64,000 nt of DNA. It comes from Aestuariivita sp049276915. Lineage in GTDB: Bacteria > Pseudomonadota > Alphaproteobacteria > Rhodobacterales > Rhodobacteraceae. Below, piece by piece: positions 51,922-59,317 of the stretch. The stretch covers positions 36,150 through 100,149 of the forward strand of contig NZ_JBASXK010000098.1 in NCBI RefSeq assembly GCF_049276915.1, given 5' to 3'. The notes below the pieces were generated by a model that saw nothing but the letters and a program-made list of their open reading frames with translations, searched no databases and was not told the DNA's origin. The position numbers were made by a program, and so were the translations under genes. Every line of letters starts with the position of its first letter. Position 1 is the first letter of the stretch.

Positions 51922-52593
51922 TCAGCTTTGCGGTTGGGCGCGCGAGCGCCACAGGAAGCTTGCCGTCATCATGATCCAGATCGCCGCGAGGGAGAACCAT
52001 GTGATCGCGTATTGCAAGTGATCATTGGGAATACCAGCAGTGTCCACCGGCAGCGGCGTCACCGTGGGGTCTGTTTCCGACTTGGCAATGACCAGCAGTT
52101 CTTCGGTATCAAGATATGCGGCCATTGCAGCAACATCACGCGCGAACCAGGTGTTGGCAGCCAGATCGGGGTCCGGCGTGAACCCGTCCGTTTCACGCGG
52201 CCAGTGCAGATTGCCGATGACCTCGGCGCCCCCCTGGCTGCGCGCATCGTTCTTGGCGTCATCGGGGACAAAGCCGCGGTCAATCAGGATGCGACGCCCG
52301 TCCTCGGTCTCGAAAGGAGAGATGATGCGAAAGCCTGGGCCAACACGCTTGATCGAAACCAGAACGTGGATTTCTTCGGGCAGGATCGTTCCCTTCGCCA
52401 CAACCGGGGCATAACGATCGGTTTGTGGGTCGGCACGCGCCGGGAGCGGCAGGGGATCTGATTGGATACGGCTTTCGATCTCGGCAAGGATGCCCTCTTT
52501 CCATGCCAGACGCTGCATCTGCCAGACACCCAGCGACACGAGAATCCCTGCACCGGTCAGACCAAAGATCAGAAGAAACATCAGACGGCGCAT
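51922..52593 (-). CDS. SURF1-family cytochrome c oxidase assembly protein
   Basis: A 223-residue protein with one membrane helix at each end (about residues 4-22 and 198-216) and a periplasmic loop containing 'GPGFRIISPFETEDGRRILIDRGF' in part ('IISPFETEDGRRILIDRG'). SURF1 helps insert haem a into subunit I of cytochrome c oxidase. It belongs to the ctaC-to-ctaE block and ends 5 bases from the thrC start. Confidence 0.93.
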   Translation of the reverse strand: MRRLMFLLIFGLTGAGILVSLGVWQMQRLAWKEGILAEIESRIQSDPLPLPARADPQTDRYAPVVAKGTILPEEIHVLVSIKRVGPGFRIISPFETEDGRRILIDRGFVPDDAKNDARSQGGAEVIGNLHWPRETDGFTPDPDLAANTWFARDVAAMAAYLDTEELLVIAKSETDPTVTPLPVDTAGIPNDHLQYAITWFSLAAIWIMMTASFLWRSRAQPQS

Positions 52594-52618
52594 GGCGGCC
52601 GCTCATCCCCTTTGATTG

Positions 52619-52646
52619 AAAAAGCGCGCGGAGACCGCGCGCTTTT
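52619..52646 (-). terminator. Rho-independent terminator after ctaE
   Basis: AAAAGCGCGCGG pairs with CCGCGCGCTTTT around an AGA loop, and the minus-strand copy ends in TTTTT. It stands between ctaE and SURF1, so some transcripts probably stop here. Confidence 0.7.
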
Positions 52647-52673
52647 GAATGATACTGCGCTCAGGCAGGTCGT

Positions 52674-53495
52674 TTAGTGCGTGCCCGGCATCTGTGCAAC
52701 GCCCCAGATGTAGACGGCAAAGAACAGGAACAGCCAGACCACGTCGACAAAGTGCCAGTACCAGGCGGCTGCTTCGAATCCCACGTGCTTTTCGGAGGTG
52801 AAGTCACCTCTCATCGCGCGCAACCAACATACGAACAGGAAGATCGTTCCGATGATCACGTGCAAGCCGTGGAAACCCGTTGCCATGAAGAAGTTCGAGA
52901 AGAACTTGTCGTTGCCGAATTCCCAGCCCTTATACAGCAGGTAGGAATACTCGTAAGCTTGCAGCACGGTGAATGCGATGCCCAGGACGATCGCGATGCC
53001 AAGGCCCCAGACGAGGTCCTTGCGGTTGTTTTCATGGACCAGCGCATGGTGCGCCCATGTCACCGCACAGCCCGACAACAGCAGAACCAGCGTGTTGATC
53101 AGCGGCAGATGGAATGCGTCCACATGATAGATCTCGGGCTGGACATAGGACGTTCCTGCATACTCGCTCATCGGATAGATCGCGTGTTTGAAGAAGCTCC
53201 AGAACCAGGCTGCGAAGAACATCACCTCGGACATGATGAACAGGATAAAGCCATAGCGCAGACCGATGCGCACCACCGGCGTGTGATCACCCTGGCGGCT
53301 TTCCAGCACCACCTCGGACCACCATCCGAACATGGTGTACAGAACGGCGACAAAACCGATCAGGAACATGAACGGTGTGACCCCATGCATCCAGAGCACC
53401 GCCCCAAACAGCATGAAGAATGCGGAAACGGCGCTCAGAAGCGGCCAGATAGAAGGGTTCAGAATGTGATAGTCGTGGTTTTTAGCGTGCGCCAT
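52674..53495 (-). CDS. ctaE: Cytochrome c oxidase subunit III
   Basis: A 273-residue aa3-type subunit III with seven membrane helices. The conserved 'NHDYHILNPSIWPLLSAVS' start, 'GGWWSEVVLES' style segment 'MFGWWSEVVLESRQGDHT', and 'ATGFHGLHVIIGT' (His-Gly-Leu-His) are typical. It completes the aa3 core with the ctaC product; subunit I (ctaD) is not in this block. Located in the cytoplasmic membrane. Confidence 0.96.
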   Translation of the reverse strand: MAHAKNHDYHILNPSIWPLLSAVSAFFMLFGAVLWMHGVTPFMFLIGFVAVLYTMFGWWSEVVLESRQGDHTPVVRIGLRYGFILFIMSEVMFFAAWFWSFFKHAIYPMSEYAGTSYVQPEIYHVDAFHLPLINTLVLLLSGCAVTWAHHALVHENNRKDLVWGLGIAIVLGIAFTVLQAYEYSYLLYKGWEFGNDKFFSNFFMATGFHGLHVIIGTIFLFVCWLRAMRGDFTSEKHVGFEAAAWYWHFVDVVWLFLFFAVYIWGVAQMPGTH

Positions 53496-53521
53496 GTCGA
53501 GTTGTCCCTCAGATGGAGGCC

Positions 53522-54097
53522 TTAGTTTGTTGTTGTTTCAACCGGTTCCCCGATCGCAGCATAGCTCTCGGGCAGGTCGATTTCGTAGAATGTGTATGAC
53601 AGAGTTATCGTATGCACGAACTTGCCTTCCCGATCCGCAACGATTTCAGGATCGACAAAGAATGTCACAGGCATTTCGACGCGCTCCCCGGGTGCGAGAA
53701 CCTGTTGCTCAAAGCAAAAACACTGGATCTTGTAAAAGAACCCGCCCGCTTCGTAGGGCGTGACGTTATAACTGGCCGAGCCTGCAACAGGGCGATCGGT
53801 GGGATTGTACGCCTCGTAAAAGGCCAGACCCGTTTCACCGATCCGCAAGGTCATCTCGCGTTCAACCGGACGAAACTCCCATGGCATGTCCCGGTCCAGC
53901 GACGCATCAAAGCGCACCTTGATGGTCTGATCCAGAATATCCTCGGGGCCGGCTTCTGCCACGTCCGTTGCACCACCAAAACCCGTCACACGGCAGAACC
54001 AGTCGTAAAATGGCACTGACGCCCAGGCGAGACCGCCCATGAAGACAACGACACCGACAGTCTGCAAAACGGTCTTGCGCGGTCCATCCAATGTCAT
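53522..54097 (-). CDS. ctaG: Cytochrome c oxidase assembly protein CtaG (Cox11)
   Basis: A 191-residue Cox11 protein: one N-terminal membrane helix (about residues 12-28) and a periplasmic immunoglobulin-like domain with the copper-binding motif 'IQCFCFEQQ'. It delivers copper to the CuB centre of subunit I. The start overlaps the upstream 53-codon gene by 4 bases. Confidence 0.96.
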   Translation of the reverse strand: MTLDGPRKTVLQTVGVVVFMGGLAWASVPFYDWFCRVTGFGGATDVAEAGPEDILDQTIKVRFDASLDRDMPWEFRPVEREMTLRIGETGLAFYEAYNPTDRPVAGSASYNVTPYEAGGFFYKIQCFCFEQQVLAPGERVEMPVTFFVDPEIVADREGKFVHTITLSYTFYEIDLPESYAAIGEPVETTTN

Positions 54098-54255
54098 TGT
54101 TCGATCTCCTGTCTCATGGCTTCGAAATCGCCATTCGTCACTTTGACAACCGTCAGTCCAAAGACCACGGCAATCAGCATGGCCAGCGCCAGACCGACCC
54201 CCAGGTTGCGCCCGAACCGACGTTTGTGGATCTCATGCTCGACCTTGATCGCCAT
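54094..54255 (-). CDS. 53-residue single-helix protein between ctaB and ctaG
   Basis: Translating the minus strand from 54255 gives a 53-residue protein: 'MAIKVEHEIHKRRFGRN', a membrane helix 'LGVGLALAMLIAVVFGLTVV', then 'KVTNGDFEAMRQEIEQ'. Its ATG lies in a TGATG with the ctaB stop, and its TGA overlaps the ctaG start (ATGA). Both junctions are tight, which makes a non-coding accident unlikely. The 'MAIK..HE.H..R..RNLGVGL' pattern is familiar from the same position in other Rhodobacteraceae. It is presumably an oxidase assembly or accessory protein. Confidence 0.85.
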   Translation of the reverse strand: MAIKVEHEIHKRRFGRNLGVGLALAMLIAVVFGLTVVKVTNGDFEAMRQEIEQ

Positions 54256-55193
54256 CACCAACCTCCCAGCCCGAAGGGTGCCAGAACGGCTTCGGCCAGA
54301 ATCGCGCCGAAATGCAAAAACAGAAAGAGCAGCGAGAGTTTGAAAAAGCTTTTCTCGACGGCAAAGTTATCGGCCTCGCTCATGGCTTCATCGCGCCGCC
54401 AGATCTGGAACGCGCCTTTCAGGAACAATGCATTCAGGATGACGGCCGCAACGAGGTAAATCGGCCCGCCAATCGAGGTGAATGCCGTGCCAATCGCCAG
54501 GATCGCCAACAAAATGGTGTAACCCAGAATGTTGTTTCGCGTGGTGCGACGCCCATGCGTGACCGTCAGCATCGGCACGCCTGCATCATCATAATCAGAC
54601 CGCATGAACAGTGCCAAAGCCCAGAAATGCGGCGGCGTCCAGATGAAGATCAGCGCGAACATGAGCCAGGGCTCGATGCTCATGGAACCCGTTGCCACAA
54701 CCCAGCCGATCACCGGCGGGAAGGCCCCTGCCGCGCCACCGATAACGATGTTCTGGGGCGTGGAGCGCTTGAGCCACATCGAATAGATGACGGCGTAAAA
54801 GAAGATCGTGAAGGCCAGCAAGAATGCGGCAAGCAGGTTGGCCGCCAGCGCCAGCATCACCACCGAAAAACCCGAGAGCGCCAGGCCGATCTGAAGCGCA
54901 TCCTGCGGGTCGACTTTCCCGGACGGGATCGGACGCTTCCGGGTGCGGCGCATCACAAGGTCGATATCCGCGTCCCACCACATGTTCAGCGCGCCAGACG
55001 CCCCTGCCCCGATCGCGATGAACAGGATCGACGCAAATGCAATCATCGGATGAACGGCAATCGGCGCTGCCAAAAGACCAACGAGCGCGGTGAAGACCAC
55101 CAGCGACATGACCCGCGGCTTGAGAAGCGCGAAGTAATCGCCAAAGCTGGCTTCAGCTTCGTCTGGCCTTCCGTTCAGGCTTGCGTCAGTCAT
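54255..55193 (-). CDS. ctaB: Protoheme IX farnesyltransferase (haem O synthase)
   Basis: A 312-residue UbiA-family prenyltransferase with about eight to nine membrane helices that adds farnesyl to haem b to make haem o. The first Asp-rich motif is in 'NMWWDADIDLVMRRTRKRPIP' (residues 89-109; shortened here to 'MWWDADIDLVMRRTRKRP'), and a second in 'MRSDYDDAGVPML'. The N-terminal 20 residues are hydrophilic. Part of the oxidase block. Confidence 0.96.
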   Translation of the reverse strand: MTDASLNGRPDEAEASFGDYFALLKPRVMSLVVFTALVGLLAAPIAVHPMIAFASILFIAIGAGASGALNMWWDADIDLVMRRTRKRPIPSGKVDPQDALQIGLALSGFSVVMLALAANLLAAFLLAFTIFFYAVIYSMWLKRSTPQNIVIGGAAGAFPPVIGWVVATGSMSIEPWLMFALIFIWTPPHFWALALFMRSDYDDAGVPMLTVTHGRRTTRNNILGYTILLAILAIGTAFTSIGGPIYLVAAVILNALFLKGAFQIWRRDEAMSEADNFAVEKSFFKLSLLFLFLHFGAILAEAVLAPFGLGGW

Positions 55194-55274
55194 CTATCGC
55201 TCCCGAAAAATGCAGTGTTTGCATCTTTGCAAAGACGGTTGTGCGCCGCGCGGGATGTGCGCGACGCGTCAGGC

Positions 55275-56111
55275 TTAGTTTGCGGCAACCTGGTAGGTCA
55301 GCGGCTTGCCGGCATATTGCTCGATCGCGCCCTGCAGCCAGGAGTCGTATTCTTCCTGGGTCACGACTTCAACGGTGATGGGCATATAGGCGTGGTCTTT
55401 GCCGCAAAGCTCGGAACACTGGCCAAAGAAAATGCCGGTCTTCTCCGCCTTGAACCACAGCTCGGCCAGACGACCCGGCACGGCGTCCTGCTTGACGCCA
55501 AAGGACGGGATGGTCCAGCTGTGGATCACGTCGGCTCCGGTTACCTGCATCACGACGATCTTGTTGACCGGAACGACCACGCGGGTATCGGTTGCCAACA
55601 GGTATTCATCATCATTGTAGCCGTATTCGCTGAGGTCTTCGCGCGCCAGCATGAAGCTGTCGAAGTTGAACTCGTGATCAACATACTCATAGCCCCAGTA
55701 CCACTGGTACCCGGTGACCTTGATCGTGATATCCGCTTCGGGAATCTCCTGCTGCTTGAACAGAACCGGCAGCGAGAAGGCGCCGATAAACACCAGGATC
55801 ACGATTGGCACCACGGTCCATGCGATTTCGATCGGCGTGTGGTGGGTGAAGGTGGCCGAAGTCGGATTGGCGCGGCGGTTGTAGCGCACGATGCACCAGA
55901 TCAGCAGAGCGGTCACGAAAACGCAGATCACCGTGATGATGACCAGAAGCAGCCAATCGAGCGAGTGTATATCCCGCGCCAGTTCTGTGGCGGCAGGTTG
56001 AAAGCCGGTGCCGCCGGGCACAGGCTTGCCAACAAGCCCGCCCTCCTGAGCAGCAGCTGGCAGCACGGAAAGGGCAGCGAAAAGCCCTGAAAGCGAGAAA
56101 GCATTCTTCAT
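55275..56111 (-). CDS. ctaC: Cytochrome c oxidase subunit II
   Basis: A 278-residue subunit II: signal peptide (MKNAFSLSGLFAALSV, cleaved after 'AAAQE'), two membrane helices (about residues 52-72 and 92-112), and the CuA domain with ligands in 'GQCSELCGKDHAYMPITV'. 'YQWYWGYEY' is the conserved aromatic patch that passes electrons from cytochrome c. First gene of the oxidase block on this strand and divergent from tldD. Confidence 0.97.
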   Translation of the reverse strand: MKNAFSLSGLFAALSVLPAAAQEGGLVGKPVPGGTGFQPAATELARDIHSLDWLLLVIITVICVFVTALLIWCIVRYNRRANPTSATFTHHTPIEIAWTVVPIVILVFIGAFSLPVLFKQQEIPEADITIKVTGYQWYWGYEYVDHEFNFDSFMLAREDLSEYGYNDDEYLLATDTRVVVPVNKIVVMQVTGADVIHSWTIPSFGVKQDAVPGRLAELWFKAEKTGIFFGQCSELCGKDHAYMPITVEVVTQEEYDSWLQGAIEQYAGKPLTYQVAAN

Positions 56112-56289
56112 CTTATCTGTCCTGATCGGTTGATCGCGTCCTGAAGGAAACCGGGAGGGATTCTTTGTCTACCCTCGCCATTGTCTTTGGCCATGGTAGA
56201 AATCATATTCCCTCTGACAGTTAAAGACTGCTGCTTGCGTCAAACGGACGCTTTTCTTGAATTAATTCCTGTCCCGAGGTCCATGTTCC

Positions 56290-57711
56290 ATGCCCCAAGA
56301 GTCTTTTCGCCCGTTTTCCAACGTTGTTTCGCAGGAAACCGCCCTGAAAATCCTGCGCGCAGCGACGTTGGGGGCCGATGATGGTGAGCTGTTTTTGGAA
56401 CGCCGGCGTTCGGAAGCCTTGGTTTTCGACGATGGGCGCTTGAAAACAGCCAGTTTTGATGCCTCCGAAGGGTTCGGGCTGCGTGCCGTGCGCGGAGAAG
56501 TGTCGGGCTATGCCCATTCCACCGAACTTTCCGAGGCCGCATTGCGACGCGCTGCCGAGACAGCCCGGCTGGCCGTGGGCGATGGTGGCGGCACGCTGGC
56601 AGAGGCACCGCAAGCCACAAATCGGCGGCTTTACACGGATGAAGACCCGATCGCGGGGGTGGATTTCCCGGTCAAGATCGAAACCCTTCGCGAGATCGAC
56701 GCCTTTGCCCGCGATCTTGATCCGCGCGTCGTTCAGGTGTCGGCCACATTGGCGGCCTCCTTGCAGGAGGTCGAAATCCTGCGCCCCGATGGCATCAGCG
56801 TGCGCGACGTGCGACCGATGACGCGGGTGAACGTGTCCGTCATTGTCGAAGAAAATGGACGGCGCGAATCCGGCTCGGCCGGCGGCGGAGGGCGCGTTGG
56901 CCTGGACGGATTGATTGATCCGGCCGATTGGCAGCAAAAAGCCCGCGAAGCGCTGCGCGTGGCTGTCGTCAATCTGAGCGCCGAGGCCGCTCCGGCCGGT
57001 GTGATGGATGTGGTGCTTGGCCCCGGCTGGCCGGGTATCCTGTTGCACGAAGCTGTCGGACACGGGCTGGAGGGCGATTTCAACCGCAAGGGCTCATCCG
57101 CCTTTGCCGGGTTGATGGGCCAGCAGGTCGCCTCACGGGGCGTTACGGTTCTTGATGATGGCACGATCCCGGACCGGCGCGGTTCGATCACGGTGGATGA
57201 CGAAGGCACCCCGTCTGGCAAGAATGTTCTGATCGAGGACGGTATTCTTGTCGGGTTCATGCAGGACCGCCAGAATGCCCGGCTGATGGGCGTGGCACCT
57301 ACCGGGAATGGGCGGCGTCAAAGCTATGCTCATGCACCGATGCCCCGCATGACCAACACCTATATGCTGGGCGGAGATGCCAACCCGGACGATCTGGTGT
57401 CAGACCTCAAAGACGGCATATATGCCGTCGGCTTTGGCGGCGGTCAGGTCGATATCACCAATGGCAAATTCGTCTTTTCCTGCACGGAAGCCTATCGCGT
57501 GCAAAATGGCAAAGTCGGTGCACCTGTCAAAGGTGCCACGCTGATCGGGGATGGGGCCACAGCGTTGCGCCAGATCCGGGGTTTGGGAAATGACATGGCG
57601 CTTGATCCGGGCATGGGGAACTGCGGCAAGCAGGGTCAGTGGGTCCCCGTGGGTGTCGGGCAGCCTTCGGTGCTGATCGGCGGGTTGACCGTGGGCGGAT
57701 CGGCGGCCTGA
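56290..57711 (+). CDS. tldD: TldD metalloprotease subunit
   Basis: A 473-residue TldD protein of the PmbA/TldD family, which with TldE processes peptides such as microcin or PQQ-type precursors and helps in CcdA-type antitoxin turnover. The zinc motif is 'LLHEAVGHGLEGDFN' (HExxxH, residues 250-256). The C-terminal 'FGGGQVDITNGKFVFSC' is characteristic. It is divergent from ctaC. The tldE (pmbA) partner is not in this window. Confidence 0.95.
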   Translation: MPQESFRPFSNVVSQETALKILRAATLGADDGELFLERRRSEALVFDDGRLKTASFDASEGFGLRAVRGEVSGYAHSTELSEAALRRAAETARLAVGDGGGTLAEAPQATNRRLYTDEDPIAGVDFPVKIETLREIDAFARDLDPRVVQVSATLAASLQEVEILRPDGISVRDVRPMTRVNVSVIVEENGRRESGSAGGGGRVGLDGLIDPADWQQKAREALRVAVVNLSAEAAPAGVMDVVLGPGWPGILLHEAVGHGLEGDFNRKGSSAFAGLMGQQVASRGVTVLDDGTIPDRRGSITVDDEGTPSGKNVLIEDGILVGFMQDRQNARLMGVAPTGNGRRQSYAHAPMPRMTNTYMLGGDANPDDLVSDLKDGIYAVGFGGGQVDITNGKFVFSCTEAYRVQNGKVGAPVKGATLIGDGATALRQIRGLGNDMALDPGMGNCGKQGQWVPVGVGQPSVLIGGLTVGGSAA

Positions 57712-57744
57712 GGGCATTTTGAATTCCGACGGTCCTGCATGCGG

Positions 57745-57766
57745 GGCGCGCGGCCACACGCGCGCC
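57745..57766 (+). terminator. GC-rich hairpin after tldD
   Basis: GGCGCGCG (57745-57752) and CGCGCGCC (57759-57766) form a perfect 8-bp stem with a 6-base loop 34 bases past the tldD stop. The following TCGTTGCGTTT is only weakly T-rich. Confidence 0.45.
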
Positions 57767-57902
57767 TCGTTGCGTTTGCCCCTCGCCTTGGGAACCCGGC
57801 TTTATCGTGGAATTTTCTGAAAAGCCGCGAATTCCTGTTCGGATTCATTCCGCATTAACCAGCAAAGCCTAAAAGTGATTCTGCAGGAAGGCGGAGCGAC
57901 GG

Positions 57903-59048
57903 ATGACCGAGGAACATTACTCTTCCACTCACCCCCCACTCCCACCCACCACGGAAGACGATCGGTTTTCGTGGCTTCGCCTCTTGCGCTCTCGTCGGGT
58001 TGGTGTGTCGACGTTTCACCGTCTCATGGCAGAGCATGGCTCGGCGCAGAATGCGCTTGCCGCATTGCCCGAAGTGGCAAAACAGGCCGGCATGGAGGCA
58101 TATGAAATATGCCCTGCTGGCGTCATAGAGGCTGAGCTCAAGGCGGCAAAAGCCGCGTCCGCGCGGCTTTTGTGCCTGGGTGAGGCTGACTATCCGGCCA
58201 TTCTGGCCGAACTGTCGGATGCACCGCCCGTACTCTGGACGATTGGGGATGTGTCTCTGTTCAAGCGCGAGACGATCTCGCTTGTTGGCGCGCGCAATGC
58301 CTCGTCGCTTGGAACACGGATGGCGCGGGCTTTGGCCCATGATCTTGGGGCAAAGGGACTGGTCATTGTCTCAGGGCTGGCGCGGGGAGTGGATACAGCG
58401 GCGCATCTGGCAAGCCTGAAGACCGGCACCGTTGCCGTGATGGCTGGGGGCGTGGACGTCATTTACCCATCCGAAAACACCAATCTGGCCCGCGATATCG
58501 CTGAACAGGGTTTGCGCGTGTCAGAACAGCCCATGGGCATGCAACCGATGGCGCGACATTTCCCACGACGCAACCGCATCATCTCGGGGTTGTCGCGGGG
58601 TGTTGTTGTCGTGGAAGCGGCCAGCAAATCCGGCAGTCTGATTACCGCGCTTGATGCCTTGGATCAGGGTCGCGAGGTGTTTGCTGTTCCCGGTCATCCG
58701 TTTGATGGGCGCGCGGCGGGATGCAACCTTTTGATCCGCGATGGTGCCACATTGGTGCGCAGCGCAGAAGATGTTCTCGAAGCCTTGTTGCAGCCCACCA
58801 CCAAACCGATGGAACAGGACAGCCTGCCGCTGGCTCTGCCCGCCCCGCCAGACACACGAAACCTGCATGAGACAGCCGCCTTGCATCAGCAGATTCTGGA
58901 TCGGCTTGGACCATCGCCGATGGGGGAAGATCAGTTGATCCGTGATTTGAAATCGACCGCCAGGCAGGTCAATCCCGCACTGACCCTTCTGGAACTCGAC
59001 GGGATGATCCATCGACAGCCCGGCGGCATGCTCTCGCGCATTGGCTGA
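57903..59048 (+). CDS. dprA: DNA-processing protein DprA
   Basis: A 381-residue DprA/Smf that loads RecA on incoming single-stranded DNA in natural transformation. The Rossmann core is visible: 'LVGARNASSLGTRMA', 'VSGLARGVDTAAHLAS', 'GTVAVMAGGVDVIYPSEN', 'ASKSGSLITALDALDQGREV' and 'VPGHPFDGRAAGCN'. A C-terminal winged-helix-like region follows ('SPMGEDQLIRDL'). It sits between tldD and topA, as in many Rhodobacteraceae. Confidence 0.95.
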   Translation: MTEEHYSSTHPPLPPTTEDDRFSWLRLLRSRRVGVSTFHRLMAEHGSAQNALAALPEVAKQAGMEAYEICPAGVIEAELKAAKAASARLLCLGEADYPAILAELSDAPPVLWTIGDVSLFKRETISLVGARNASSLGTRMARALAHDLGAKGLVIVSGLARGVDTAAHLASLKTGTVAVMAGGVDVIYPSENTNLARDIAEQGLRVSEQPMGMQPMARHFPRRNRIISGLSRGVVVVEAASKSGSLITALDALDQGREVFAVPGHPFDGRAAGCNLLIRDGATLVRSAEDVLEALLQPTTKPMEQDSLPLALPAPPDTRNLHETAALHQQILDRLGPSPMGEDQLIRDLKSTARQVNPALTLLELDGMIHRQPGGMLSRIG

Positions 59049-59317
59049 GTGGGCAGCTGATGTAGGTGCCCTGCGACTGCGCTTGGCAATCAATGACAAA
59101 ACAACCAGGCAAGGATCATGCTTGGAAACAGGTCGGCAGGGAACCTGCAGATACCCGCCAGTCTGAACAAGATCGACCGATCCAAAGCATGAAAATCGCG
59201 TTCGAACCGGTCGTCAAAAGTGACGCAGATCAGGCCTCATTGACAATCAACACTTGCACCCCACATGTTGCGCCGTCATACACCGCGCCAGTTCACGTGA
59301 ATGAGGTTTTCCGCTAA

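Noticed and set aside
59066..59317. An 83-codon frame filling the dprA-topA gap
   Set aside because: It ends directly at the topA start, lacks a Shine-Dalgarno and shows no family pattern. The 270-base gap is treated as intergenic with no other feature seen.
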